NCBI GenBank assembly: GCA_963978895.1 | Contig: CAXBUH010000089.1 | Coordinates: 48,501 to 112,500, forward strand | DNA: 64,000 bases | DNA from: Erpobdella octoculata | Taxonomy: Eukaryota; Annelida; Clitellata; Hirudinida; Erpobdellidae | Direction of reading: 5' to 3' | Part shown: positions 1-12,114 of the stretch, piece by piece | Numbering within the stretch: position 1 is the first letter of the stretch | How the letters are laid out: each line of letters starts with the position of its first letter | Translations under genes and position numbers: made by a program | Notes under the pieces: generated by a model | Databases searched by the model: none | The model's input: only the letters and a program-made list of their open reading frames with translations | What the model was told of the DNA's origin: nothing

Positions 1-520
<520 letters not shown>

Positions 521-1820
521 TTTGTTTATTTTCAACTTGTTTATACTGAGTGATGACGTTCGATGCATTATATATATCCTCAAAGCGTTAAACTTTCGCG
601 GCTAATAACTTTTAATTTAAACATTTCAGATTCTGTTGCCAGTTTTTCGCATCCGATGCGTGTTCTATTTCTTTCCAGAATTGGTTGAGAAAACACACGC
701 TGATGGATGATTGGTTTGTTCATTTTAGACAATAGAAATCACGATGGAGTAGACCGATGAAAAAGTGCTTCAATCGATCAGTAATGAGTTTTTCAAAGAA
801 ATTTCGTTTCTTTATGACATAAAAAGTTCATTATATTATAATCTGCTGAAAAAGAGGATTGCAGTTAAAACGATTGCACAAAACTTCGGAAGTACAGTTA
901 CTGTGCTACAAAGTACTTTATGCTAAATAAATGGTAGCTTAGACAATTTAGACACTACCTGTCGCTGCTTTGTCTCAAATTATAATATGTTTGGGCGTTT
1001 GTTCACGTAGCTCAGTTGTTAACAAGTGAAGCAAAAACAAAGTTTTTTAAAAACACACTTTTACATTTTTACACTATTCAAGTGATCATTTGACATCCTC
1101 TGGACGTTGATGTTGTCCAATCAATCCGAAAATTATATATGTTACATAAACAACGATCATATTAGCATAGACAATAAATAGTTTGACAAAAATATCACAA
1201 TTAATTAATTAATTAAAGTTTGTCCAATCGTTTTGAAAATTTGATAGAATGCATTGTTAATCAGTTCGGAGGTATGTTTAAATTTTTAAGTTATAGCTAA
1301 TCGGTAAGTTAGTTTAAAATCGATTGCAAAATTTGACGACAGACAGACAGAAAAGTCAAGTTAAGTAAAAGTGTGTAGAAAAACGAAAAAGTGGGTCAGG
1401 TCTCTGGCTTCAAATAAATTATCACAATCTATGGACAAGTTTAGGCAAACAGGAGCTGGATTAAAAAACCGGTCAGTGTGAACGCACCATTAGTACTAAT
1501 CCACATTTCCTGGTTTCTTAAAAAAGCTTAGTTTGGTTTCCAAATTTTTATAGCCTTTTATTTTTTTTTGTACTCAGGATTCTGACTTAGAAAAGATTGT
1601 GATACTATTAGTCCCCGCGACCCGATAAACCGTGAGTTTCGGAAATTTTTACCTTACCCTTCTTTAGCGTTTCAATTTTAAAAATCTTGTGTATTCATAA
1701 AGTCAAACACAAAATAAAACTTGTTTTCTATTACAGTAACCCAGAACATTAGTTTGGTTGCGGCCTTATCGACTACTGGAACCAATTTTCCGCTGCAGTT
1801 TTTTATCATATATTAATAAC
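521..1820. other. Unassigned, no coding signal
   Basis: About 1.3 kb with no open frame of note on either strand and no recognised transposon end. A short CAGACAGACAG run lies near 1341. Old decayed repeat is likely but unproven. Confidence 0.35.
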
Positions 1821-2125
1821 TAGTGCTTTTGCCTGTCCCAAGGACGGATGTTTTAAAATTACGATGTACTTTTGATACATTTTATACAAAATAGTTAACA
1901 GAAATAAAATGACATTTGATAACCATGAATTTTTTTTATATATAAGTAAATTTAATAAAATTTTTTATTATGTTTACATTTTCAATTTACTAACGTATTT
2001 CATATAAATTTAAAGGATGGGAAAATTAAAGAGTTCAAGAATTAGTTATTAAAGAATTTCAGTATACACGACATTTCTTGTGAATTGACGGCCATCGTTG
2101 AAAAGTGGTCCTTGCTTCTGAGAAT
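1821..2125 (-). mobile_element. Helitron/Helentron 3' end with the last codons of its helicase
   Basis: Read on the minus strand, about 2123 to 2050 encodes the end of a Helitron Pif1-like helicase, recognisable by a short [13 protein letters not shown] motif followed by a stop. It is closely similar to the plus-strand helicase C-terminus ending near 46435. The following 3' region also matches 46441-46640. The copy ends with a hairpin (CCGTCC, short loop, GGACAGG) and a terminal ACTAG(T), the expected layout of a Helitron 3' end. Only the 3' end of the element remains. Confidence 0.75.
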
Positions 2126-2328
2126 TTTTAAATCACATTATATAATATTTTTCGATTGCAGCGCCACTTCTTTTGATCTCTAAGACTCAAGATTTAGCTA
2201 TTTTAAAAAGTTAAAGTTGGTTTGTGGAAAGAAAATTTGAGCAAAAAATTTATAAAATTTATTTTTGATAGCGTAGCCTCATGTTTGATTGTAAAAACTC
2301 ATTATTTGTTAAATAAGATTTGTCAGGA
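2126..2328. other. Unassigned spacer
   Basis: A short AT-rich stretch with no recognised feature between the Helitron fragment and the TCAC-bearing repeat. Confidence 0.35.
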
Positions 2329-3357
2329 TATCTATATTATAGTAGCCCACGTCACTCACTCACTCACTCACTCACTCACTCACTCACTCACTCACTCACT
2401 CACTCACTCACTCACTCACTCACTCACTCACTCACTCACTCACTCACTCACTCACTCACTCACTCACTCACTCACTCACTCACTCACTCACTCACTCACT
2501 CACTCACTCACTCACTCACTCACTCACTCACTCACTCACTCACTCACTCACTCACTCACTCACTCACTCACTCACTCACTCACTCACTCACTCACTCACT
2601 CACTCACTCACTCACTCACTCACTCACTCACTCACTCACTCACTCACTCACTCACTCACTCACTCACTCACTCACTCACTCACTCACTCACTCACTCACT
2701 CACTCACTCACTCACTCACTCACTCACTCACTCACTCACTCACTCACTCACTCACTCACTCACTCACTCACTCACTCACTCACTCACTCACTCACTCACT
2801 CACTCACTCACTCACTCACTCACTCACTCACTCACTCACTCACTCACTCACTCACTCACTCACTCACTCACTCACTCACTCACTCACTCACTCACTCACT
2901 CACTCACTCACTCACTCACTCACTCACTCACTCACTCACTCACTCACTCACTCACTCACTCACTCACTCACTCACTCACTCACTCACTCACTCACTCACT
3001 CACTCACTCACTCACTCACTCACTCACTCACTCACTCACTCACTCACTCACTCACTCACTCACTCACTCACTCACTCACTCACTCACTCACTCACTCACT
3101 CACTCACTCACTCACTCACTCACTCACTCACTCACTCACTCACTCACTCACTCACTCACTCACTCACTCACTCACTCACTCACTCACTCACTCACTCACT
3201 CACTCACTCACTCACTCACTCACTCACTCACTCACTCACTCACTCACTCACTCACTCACTCACTCACTCACTCACTCACTCACTCACTCACTCACTCACT
3301 CACTCACTCACTCACTCACTCACTCACTCACTCACTCACTCACTCACTCACTAGATC
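2329..3357 (+). repeat. Expanded (TCAC)n array in a Helentron-like 5' end
   Basis: About 1,000 bp of perfect TCAC tetranucleotide (about 250 units, 2352 to about 3351). It is preceded by ATCTATATTATAGTAGCCC. The same leader occurs at 28587, where only a few TCAC units follow, so this copy is a massive expansion of a repeat native to the element. The two overlapping frames reading THSL repeats are not genes. Confidence 0.93.
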
Positions 3358-3823
3358 ATGCTGTAAATAGATCAGTGCTAACTACTACTAACGTTTACTA
3401 ACTCGCGTGGATTATCGTTGCGTTTTGTGTTGCGTTGTAATTTTATTCATTTGTAAGCAACCTGATATTTTTTTATTTATTTAAGGTTTGCGGAACTTGA
3501 TTTTATTCTTATTATAATTCAATTGACAAATTAGAAAAAACTTGATCAATCTCGGTTCGCTGATGCGTTTTGTTATTATGTCGTTCTCGAACTCGGTCGG
3601 ATTATTTATGTTAATTATGTTATATTGACTCTCTACGGCAATTTATAGTTGATTTGCCTATGATTATTTAAAGATTCATTAAAAATAAAAGATATATCTC
3701 ATTATCATATATAATATTTTTTAGAACAAACTTAATCACTGTAATACTAAGTAATAATTACAACAACAACAACTGATAATCATTATTGTGTTTTCATTTG
3801 ACAGGATTATATTGCTGGATATC
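3358..3823. other. Upstream region of the THAP transposase relic
   Basis: AT-rich sequence after the TCAC array with no coding signal. It may contain the 5' non-coding part of the P-type transposon that follows. No terminal inverted repeat was identified. Confidence 0.35.
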
Positions 3824-5451
3824 ATGGTAAAGTGTGCAGCTTTTGGATGTAGAAGTGGCTATGTGACAAAGGTTGATGTTTAAAAGTCGACAATAAAAAT
3901 AGCCTTTCATGCTTTTCTATTAAAAGGCATAGATCTATGCAACAAATGGATTCGAGCCAATCCTAGAAAATACTTCAGCCTACAAAACACTCAAAGTTAT
4001 GTTCTTTGCACTTTAAGGAAAGTGATTATGTTGAGGAGCATAAAGATAGTAATGAACGGCAAAGAAAATCACTAGGCAAGAAATTGACGAGGAAACGCTT
4101 GAAGGATGATGTCATTCCTTCAATTTTTCCGAATACTCTAAGCTACCTGTCAACTACAGCCAACCAATTTCGATCAACATCAAAAGCAACGTCAAGTCAT
4201 CGCTTCGAGCAAGAAATAACAAAATTAAATTGTCAAGAAAAGTCATTCAAGGCCAATGACGACATATCGAATATCAGCTCTTTAGACCTCCAGTCTCGTC
4301 TCACGACTGAAGCAGCAACACCGTCTGGTTTCTCAATGGCTCATATAGATGAAGTTCTGCAAATATATTTATTGGGCATTACTGATGATGTGCTGGTAGT
4401 AAAGGCATCTATTGCAGTTCACAACGATCATAAAGTTGTGTCTACTGTTGACGAAAAAAAGTTCCAGCTTCAGAATACAAGGACTTACTAAAAGGGCCAC
4501 TGAAGCGCATGTCTCAGTTGTTGAATTTGATGGCACAACTCAAGGCATGGAGTGAAAAGCCATGCTCACAGTCACTCGAGTTACAACTACAGATGGCTGT
4601 CCAAGGGCTCCAAAAATATTTCTGCGATTTAAGCGATGACCATGAAAAATTCCAAAAAATACAATTCATCATAGAACAGTTAGAATTGTTGGCTAAACCT
4701 GAACATGGCCGTCAATATTCACCACAGCTTACCATTTTCTCGTATATGATTTATGCATCTAGTTCTGTAGCTTATGCAACTCTACGAGATGAGAACATTT
4801 TATGCTTGCCATCAATCAGCACTCTAAAGAAAGTCACCAGACGACTAAATGTTAATAATGGATTACTTGAAACTATGGATTGATAAGCTTAATGAATTTC
4901 AGAGAAATGTTGTGTTGATGATCGACGAAGTATATGTTGCCAAGTGGGTAGAATACACTGGTGGTGTAATTCAGGGTCTAACATTAGATAGATCTGTGGC
5001 ATCAACCTTGCTCTGTTTTTTTTTATGATCAAGTCAGTCGTTGGAAAGTATAAAGACCTTGTTTAAATCTATTCAATGTCAAAGTTGACTGCTGCTAAAC
5101 AACATGAGAGTTATGTCGAGATAATGACAACATTGAGAAATGTTTCTGTTAATGTGGTTGCTATTTCTGTTGATAATGCTTCAACAAATAGGAAATTTTT
5201 TATATACTTCCTTTGTGGTGGTAAAGTTGTTTGGAAAAGTTATGGACAGTGTCGGCTGCATTCAAGCATTTGGTCACCTGCCTATTGATGTGAATGTGTG
5301 TGTGAATGGGCAGGAACTCAATTCTCTAATCACTAATCGATTTTTCAATTGTGTTGCCAAAAACTTTGTCAAAGATTTAAACACCAACTCACAGTCTAGA
5401 CAATCTAAGAAACGAAAAATAGCCAAAGTAACTGCTAGAACTGATTATTAA
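3824..5451 (+). pseudogene. Broken THAP-domain P-type transposase
   Basis: This is a decayed P-type DNA transposon, whose THAP zinc finger binds DNA and whose RNase H-like domain cuts and joins it. The ATG at 3824 starts with MVKCAAFGC, a typical THAP opening. A stop follows near codon 19, but in shifted frames the rest of the C2CH finger can be seen (WIRANPRK near 3960; SLHFKESDY-like around 4000) and then VIPSIFPN. A coiled-coil-like segment lies at 4509-4883. A catalytic-core-like stretch around 4917-4990 carries a short LMIDEVYVAKWVEYTGG motif, and a later block at 5076-5210 contains SVDNASTN. After about 5215 the sequence jumps to an unrelated-looking C-terminal block, consistent with an internal deletion. 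There are several stops and frameshifts, so it is non-functional. Polyadenylation-like AATAAA occurs at 5519. Confidence 0.8.
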
Positions 5452-5987
5452 TCTATTTGACATTTTTATTGCTTTAGTGTCAATTTTTATTACATATTAA
5501 TGTTTCATTATTATAATCAATAAAATATTTAATTTAATCACCACTGTTATGTGTTTTAATTGTGTTAACTATTTTCGACGGAAATAAAGTTATTTAGCCG
5601 TGCATAATCAACGATAAGCGCTGCTGTGTACAGCGCACGGTCGGACAACTACCGTACGCACGCAAACGAGGCTGACCGTCCAGGTGCTATTATACAGACG
5701 TCCATGGATGGTCGTACATAGGAACGTTTGGCCTGGAAAGTTTAGAAGGGGAAAAAGTTAAGAAGGTTTGGACTCCTTCTCCGATCCTCCGGCTCAGGGG
5801 GCCAAAAAACCTTCCGGGCCAAAAGTGCCTATACATGATCCTTGCATAAGTTTTTGAAGCACTGTTTACAATTGCGTAACAGGCAATACTTGCTAATGGA
5901 CTTCTTAATATTAAGAAGTCCATGACTTGCTTCCCAGTCTTGCATAATGTGACCGATTGCGCGTTATTACAAATTATTAAGAGATAG
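5452..5987. other. Non-coding region with a perfect 28-bp palindrome
   Basis: No gene was recognised. 5896-5923 is a perfect palindrome centred on CTTAATATTAAG. The minus-strand frame over 5690-5923 has no recognisable domain and low-complexity neighbours, so I do not call it a gene. Confidence 0.4.
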
Positions 5988-6191
5988 ATGGGGCGGGAAA
6001 GCGACCGGAATCAGGAAATTGACCAAGAGCGGGAATGTGACCGGGAGCGGGAAAGCGACCGGGAGTGGGAAAGCAAGAGGAAACAGGAAGGCGACTGGGA
6101 GCGGGAGAGAAAACGGGGAATTAAACGGGAGCTAGAGAAAAACGATAAAGACTCTAAAAAAAAACCCGAGCAACGCCGGGTAACCCCCTTA
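5988..6191 (+). mobile_element. Helentron-like non-autonomous element, 3' part
   Basis: Purine-rich degenerate repeats of GCGGGAAAGCGACCGG type lead into GAGCAACGCCGGGTAACC and TTAGT, the same 3' end seen at 24770-24814, 49980-50030 and, in reverse, 48415-48600. The GC-rich palindrome followed by CTAG(T) or a variant fits a Helentron terminus. The plus-strand frame here (RERESDRE type) is repeat-derived. Confidence 0.65.
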
Positions 6192-6486
<295 letters not shown>

Positions 6487-6584
6487 CATTCATTTTTATA
6501 TATATTGATAGAAATTTTGTTTTTTTATTAAAATTTGAACATTTTTTAAGTCTGAAATAGTGTTAAAAATAATTTTCAAGCAGA

Positions 6585-6870
6585 CCTCTTACTTGTTAAA
6601 ACAATAATGCTGTTTTTCAGTTATATACAAATTTTACAGAGGGAAGTAGGATGACTACAAAAAACCACATCAACAGTTTTCGTTTTTGGATAATTTTTGT
6701 AAGCTTTTAAAATTTTTCTGCCAAATTCAGTGATATAAACACTTAACAGAGGGAAGTAGGATGACTACAAAAAACCACATCAACATATTTCACTTTTGGA
6801 TAATTTTTGTAAGCTTTTAAAAAGTCTTCTGCCAACGGAGGATTTGCATTCAATATGTTGTTGTTACTAT
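6585..6870 (-). pseudogene. Two degenerate tandem copies of a non-retroviral coding fragment
   Basis: On the minus strand, two units of about 120 bp both read as DVVFCSHPTSLC preceded by a KAYKNYPK-like segment. They are tandem duplicates of the fragment at 7745-7950 and carry stops and shifts. The pattern (V-x-F/L-C-x-x-P-x-x-x-C-E-x-F-x-P-x-N-K, then T/S-R) reminds me of a conserved eukaryotic glycosyltransferase-like protein, but that identification is from memory and weak. Confidence 0.4.
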
Positions 6871-7560
6871 ATGGAAATCGCGATTTTTCAGAAACGGTAA
6901 TAGCCAGCGACCTGAGATTTTACAGCTACAGGGGATCAATGAGACCTACTTCTAGTGCCCACTTCCGCCTTTGGGCTATAAACGCTTGCGAGTCGACGTT
7001 AAATATCTCCTGAACCACGTGACCCTGAAAAACCAAACTCAAAAGGTTCATAGGGGTCTATGAGCCCTAACTCGAGTTTGAATTGCAGGGTCACGTGACT
7101 TTCGGTTCCAGAGTTATGAGCGTCGGAAATCGGTACCCCGGATACGGCAATATTTTTTGACCCACGCTACAGCCACCCCATCAGGCGAAACGGAGCTGCA
7201 CTCTACATGAGAAGACGACCCTGAATGGAACCATCTGATAGAAAAATTTTTTTCGAATTTGTATTCTGGATATGGATTTAGGGGCATTCAAAGATGGCTG
7301 TTTTTTCAATTTCGGATAAGTATAGTGAAATGGTCTGTACGTTTGCACTTTCATTTATTTGTGAATGGAATCGAGTCCGAATACGCTAAGTGTTGTTAGT
7401 GTTGAGCACTTTCAATGCTATGTTTTAACAAACAATTTTTACAATTCACAACAGGCCAGGCCGGGAAATTTGTGTCTATTGAACGGGCAGGGCTGTGTCT
7501 GGAATTTTGTGTCAATGAAATGGGCCAAAAATCCGGCATCCTGAACCGGACCTAAAGAAA
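6871..7560. other. Unassigned, no coding signal
   Basis: About 700 bp of mixed composition. CACGTGACCCTG near 7016 and CAGGGTCACGTGAC near 7086 form an imperfect inverted pair. No gene or known repeat was recognised. Confidence 0.3.
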
Positions 7561-7744
7561 TTGACCCGTGCAGGGTTCAATGATGCATGGTTCAAATTTT
7601 TTAATTTGTACGCAAGAAAAACCGTGTTGGGTACATTCATACGTATATTCATACATATATACACACACGTCATTGAGTGTTATGTATATATGTATGAATT
7701 CTGCTTAGTTAACATTGGAATTTATGAATGTTGTTTAGTTAACA

Positions 7745-7950
7745 AGTTAGAATAGTTTTCAAGCAAACCTTGTACTTGGTAAAACCATTACACTTTTATT
7801 CAGTGGTATAAAAACCTCACAAAGAGAGGCAGGATAACCACAAAAAACTACATCAACAGTTTTCATTTCGGTATCATTTAAGTAAGCTTTTACAAAGTCT
7901 CCTGGCAATGGAGGATTTGCATTTAATACGTTGCCACTGTTCAACACCTT
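7745..7950 (-). pseudogene. Coding fragment joined to a Gypsy integrase
   Basis: The minus frame ending at 7759 reads through NPPLPGDFVKAY, DVVFCGYPASLCEVF and PLNKSVMVLPSTRF to a stop. This is not integrase sequence, yet it abuts an integrase core at about 7950. Two worse-preserved copies lie at 6585-6870. The open frame over about 60 codons suggests a former exon or a captured host coding segment. A glycosyltransferase-like origin is possible but unproven. Confidence 0.45.
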
Positions 7951-9104
7951 CAAGTTTAAACATTTGTGAATAAAGGTTCCTGTCCTGATCTGAATGGAGC
8001 TCCATTGGTACTTCATAGCGACTAACCCAGCCATCAACAACAACTTTGGCAATTGTCACTGCTTCTTGATCAGGTATAGCAAAAACCTCTGTCCATTTTG
8101 TAAAATAATCTATGACCACAAGAATGTACTTATTGCCAGATTTTGACACTGGAAATGGACCTACTAAATCCATAGCAATTTTTTCAAAAAGGGAACCTAC
8201 ATTGTACTGTTGTTTTAGCGTGTTGTCCTTTACTAGCGGCACAGGTATCACATTTTTGACACCATTCCTTTACATCCACTTCACAGTATACCGAATAAAA
8301 TATTTGGCGGATCTTGTCCAACGTTTTATTCATCCCTAGATGTCCCCCTGATACTCCGGAGTGCATTTGTTGGAGCACTTCTGGCACTTTTACTTTTGGA
8401 ATAATTAACTGCAAAACATTGGTGGAACCATCAGTGCTTTCCCATATTCGTCTTAGAGATCCGTTCACAACCCTTAGAGAGTCCCATTGTGTCCAATACG
8501 ATTTAGTAGCAGGACTCAATTCAGAAATCTCTTTCCAGTCAGGTTTCTTCCCTTCTTCCACCCATCTCAAAATCAACCCTATAATATCACCATCTTTCAA
8601 TTTTTCGTCTCGAATCACTTCATCTGACCAAGTGTCGTCAATTTGAAACCGTACCTGAAAACACTGATTATTTATTTCCTTCCCCTCCATGCGAATGCAA
8701 TACTTACATTCATCATTGCACGGTCGTCGTGACAGTGCGTCAGCATTTTTGTGCTGTTCACCCTTCCGATGCTGAATTTCAAACTCGTATGATTGTAAAC
8801 GTTCGATCCACCTAGCCACTTGTTCTTCTGGATTTTTAAAATTTGAAAGCCATTTCAAAGCAGCCTGATCCGTTCTCAACAAAAACTTTTGACCATATAA
8901 ATACCTGTGAAAGTGCTTAATAGAATCAACGATTGCTAATAACTCACGTCTCGTGACGCAATAATTGCGCTCCGGTTTCGACAAAGTTCTGCTATAATAA
9001 GCTATAACCTTTTTATTGCCGTCAACAATTTGACTTAGCACTGCCCCTATTCTTTCATTACTCCATAAATCGTTCGAAAGTTGCGGGTACGTTGCACAAG
9101 CCAA
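7950..9104 (-). pseudogene. Ty3/Gypsy RNase H and integrase, truncated
   Basis: This is the pol part of a minus-strand Ty3/Gypsy element. The 9104-8184 frame carries an RNase H-like domain (VIAYYSRTLSKPERNY, then FLLRTDQAALKWLSNF), the ADALSRRP ending, and an integrase H2C2 zinc finger (MHSGVSGGHLG ... CQKCDTC). A shift leads to the 8251 frame with the integrase core: MDLVGPFPVSKSGNKYI holds the first catalytic Asp and ELHSDQDRN the second. The catalytic Glu region is missing because the integrase is cut at about 7950 and fused to unrelated coding sequence. The start of the 9104 frame is an accident of a deletion in RT. Not functional. Confidence 0.85.
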
Positions 9105-9420
9105 ATGGCATCACTGTAAATTGCCACAATCCTTCACCTATTGAAAAGGCAGTTTTTTCGCGATCCTGGGAATGTATTCCCACCTTCCAATATTTGCTCT
9201 TAAGATCTAAAGTAGAAAACATTCAAGATCCCGCAAGTGTATCGTTGGTGTCATCGATTCTGGGCAGAGGGTAACTATCTTTTTGTATGACCTCGTTTAA
9301 CATTCTGTAGTCGACAGAAAAACGTAGCGAATTATCTTTCTTTTTAACAAGTACTACCGGTGAACTCCATGGACTATTGGATGGTTCAATAAATCCTTGT
9401 TTCTTCATTTTTTCCAGCAT
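9085..9420 (-). pseudogene. Ty3/Gypsy reverse transcriptase remnant
   Basis: The minus frame from 9420 begins within RT: GFIEPSNSPWSSPVVLVKKK, then FSVDYRMLN and YPLPRIDD. In a neighbouring frame the next RT motifs continue (TAFSIGEGLWQFTVMPFGL), then the sequence jumps near 9080 straight into RNase H at IGAVLSQI. The YxDD box and thumb are therefore deleted. Same element as the flanking Gag, protease and integrase pieces. Confidence 0.82.
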
Positions 9421-9999
9421 CTTTCTAGTTTCCTCTCGCTTTGTTAGTGGAAGCCTTCATGGCAGTTGACAAATGGGCTCTTTATTACCAGTTCGAATTC
9501 CGCTTTGTCATAGTCCATTGGTTTTAGTGAAGTTTTAGCGGCTTCAAGCTGTGCCTGAATTTGCGAGTACTTGATTTTTTTATTATTATTTCTACAAATC
9601 ACCGTGTTACATGCCAATATGTGGTCGACTGGGCTGCATACCGCAATTTCGTCACCTTTTGTTAGTCGCTTGTCTCATTTTGTCACTTCATAACTCTCGC
9701 ACGTAGCTTCCTGACTTCGTTCGTACCAGTGTTTTTCCGATTATTAATCCATGTTTTTCAACTCCGTTCATGGGCTCGATGAACCCAACCACTCTTGAGT
9801 TCTTATCGTTTTCTATTCTTGCCCATCCCTAAAATTCCGACTGAGCAGGTACAACGATGCTCTTTGTTACCAATACTCGTTTCACTAAAATCATTTCGCT
9901 TTTTTAATAAACAGGTATTTCCAAACCCCCCTGTCTAAATGTTCCTATTTTTAAGTCCAATGCAAAACCATGTGCTTTCATAAAGTCAAGCCAAAGTAG
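9421..9999 (-). pseudogene. Decayed linker between protease and RT of the Gypsy element
   Basis: No long frame remains. Short pieces resemble the protease-RT spacer of Ty3/Gypsy polyproteins, but stops and shifts are frequent. Included because it lies between recognisable pieces of one element. Confidence 0.45.
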
Positions 10000-10254
10000 T
10001 CACTTTTTTTCTATGTCGGCAACCAAAAACCGATACTGAAAGGTTCTATTTCCCAGCCTAATTTTAGTTTGAATTTTACCAACTACTGGGACAAGTTCTC
10101 CAGTTGCAGTCTCAAGACAAATGTCATTTCCACTTTGCAAAACTTCTCCTAAACAAAGCCCTATAATTGAACAAGAAGCTCTAGTATCAATGATAAATTT
10201 ACAGTTTCTTATTCCCAGTCTGCCCTCCACAAATATACTTGTCCCTTTTTTCAA
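10000..10254 (-). pseudogene. Retropepsin-like protease with mutated active site
   Basis: An 84-codon minus-strand frame. The active-site motif expected as D-T/S-G-A reads DTRASCSIIG, so the Gly after the catalytic Asp-Thr is replaced by Arg and activity is unlikely. A later hydrophobic stretch (RFLVADI) fits the C-terminal flap side of retropepsins. It belongs to the 7950-11019 element, downstream of Gag. Confidence 0.7.
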
Positions 10255-10257
10255 AAT

Positions 10258-11019
10258 AGTGAATAAGGTAAAATATCGTTTATTGTAACAGAGTATGGAT
10301 TTTGTTTGTTGGAACGGGCCACTATGGGTCTTGCTTGTCTGACGTCATCGTGCTTTTTGGAGTCCCTTTGCTTTCGTGTCTAAACATCTGTAATCTCCAT
10401 CTGTAGATGTCCCAACCCATCGCAATTCCAGCAACGCGGTGAGTTGTTATTTTTTTTCTAGCTAGGCCTTTCATCAATAGTTTTTTGGACTCGATCATCC
10501 AGGTCATCTTCTTCGATTCCCACTTTTCTTACCCGATGAGAGCTATCAGATAATTCTTCAGAGGCTTCATAATTCAAGGCAAATGCCAAAACCTCACTGG
10601 GACCAACTACTCGGGCGACCTTAAGAACTTTTTGGGTTTCGGAGTTCTTCAAGGCCGCTATGAATCCATCCGCAATAATTGTATTGAGGACATTTCGAGG
10701 GCACAAGGGATATCCCAGATTGGCGAGTCGTTCTATATCCGCTTCCAGCTGTTGCAAACTAATTCTTTTATTCCTTCCATAACGGCTTTGGTTTTTTTTG
10801 CGCTGCTTTGTTTTCTTCCGTCATCTTGTTCAGAAAATTTGTTAATTCCTCATCCATATCAAATTCGAATGTGTCTGCATCCAGACCTTGGCTTTCCAAT
10901 GTTATTCGGAGGCGATCCACAAGCTCCGACTTTTTTCCTTTGTCACTGAGTTCTCGTTTTTTTAGTTCCCGCCTCAACTCAAGAAGAGAGAGTTCTTCCA
11001 ATAATTTGTGATGAACCAT
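10258..11019 (-). pseudogene. SAP-domain Gag of the Ty3/Gypsy element, frameshifted
   Basis: The ATG at 11019 starts a frame with a SAP-like helix-turn-helix ([19 protein letters not shown], then KKSELVDRL, residues about 8-37), a domain that binds AT-rich DNA in other proteins. After a frameshift near 10760 the Gag body continues (10757-10458) and a CCHC-type knuckle, WNCDGLGHLQ with a damaged last position, is readable around 10440-10400 in another frame. Several lesions separate it from the protease. The same SAP-Gag architecture occurs intact at 61369-59891, so the two elements are probably related. Confidence 0.72.
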
Positions 11020-11027
11020 TTTTATTT

Positions 11028-11045
11028 ATCTCGCTTCTGACACCA
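11028..11045 (-). promoter_or_regulatory. Primer-binding site (tRNA-Leu type), degenerate
   Basis: The plus strand reads ATCTCGCTTCTGACACCA. It matches the 3' end of an animal tRNA-Leu including CCA except for two bases, and is closely similar to the site at 61376-61393. It lies just upstream of the SAP-Gag start in minus orientation, as expected for a reverse-transcription primer site. The LTR that should follow has been lost to the TA array. Confidence 0.65.
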
Positions 11046-11050
11046 GTTGT

Positions 11051-11425
<375 letters not shown>

Positions 11426-11561
11426 AGGGTAGTCTTTAATTTTCAAAATTTACTTTTTCTATGGGACACCCTTCAACTTTGTTCATAAACAGGCACACAA
11501 ATTTAAAAAAAAAACTCAGCTAAATCTGAAATGATTTATAGTTCCCTACCACGCATATAAA

Positions 11562-11785
11562 TCTATATATGTGAAAGGCCATGTTTTTGTCCAAGTTGGT
11601 GTGTTTATTTGCTTATCACATCCAAACCGCTAGGGCAATTTGAGCAAAATTTAGAGTGACGCTAGTAGTTATTATGGCAAACGTTTTGAGCTATTAAAAA
11701 TAAAAATCGGTTTCTTATCTTACGTTTTATTGTGAACAAACAAAAAAATTCTTCAAAAAAAAACTGAGCAACGCCGGGTAACCTT
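11562..11785 (+). mobile_element. Short Helentron-like non-autonomous element
   Basis: It starts TCTATATATGTGAAAGGCC and ends GAGCAACGCCGGGTAACC, the shared 5' and 3' signatures of the Helentron-like family in this window, with about 220 bp between and no coding capacity. The expected terminal CTAG is not visible, probably because the following LTR inserted at that point. Confidence 0.55.
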
Positions 11786-11788
11786 ATT

Positions 11789-12025
11789 TGTTAGGTACAA
11801 TGCAAGGCTCTATGACTACATTTTGCATGTATTTATGTTGATTGAACTTTTTACTACACAATGTATAAGATGAAGATGGCTCATCTTACGTATTTTTGTA
11901 GAATCTGTTCATTTTATTTTATTATTTGTGCATTTGAGTATTTTGATAGTTTTCGTAATTTTCTTCACAAATAACTTGAAAAAAATACTTTAACGATACG
12001 AATTGCTAAAGAGAGATAATTTGGC
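11789..12025 (+). repeat. Candidate 5' LTR of the outer plus-strand retroelement
   Basis: About 237 bp beginning TGTTAGGTAC and ending TTTACA, directly followed by TTGGTGACCCCAACAT, which looks like a retrotransposon primer-binding site (12026-12041). The Gag remnant begins about 90 bp downstream. No partner LTR was found in the window, so the limits are inferred from the TG...CA ends and the primer-site position only. Confidence 0.4.
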
Positions 12026-12114
12026 ATCATTTACATTGGTGACCCCAACATATTTACCCATATTGTCTCCGTAAATTTATTTTTTTATAGTTATTTGTTC
12101 ACAAGTGTCCAATT

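Noticed and set aside
2222..3370. 382- and 344-codon frames of THSL repeats
   Set aside because: They are translations of the TCAC array. The non-repeat ends have no domain, and all frames are open because the 4-bp repeat contains no stop.
5690..5923. 77-codon minus-strand frame as a gene
   Set aside because: No recognisable domain, and it starts inside a perfect palindrome. Such lengths are expected by chance.
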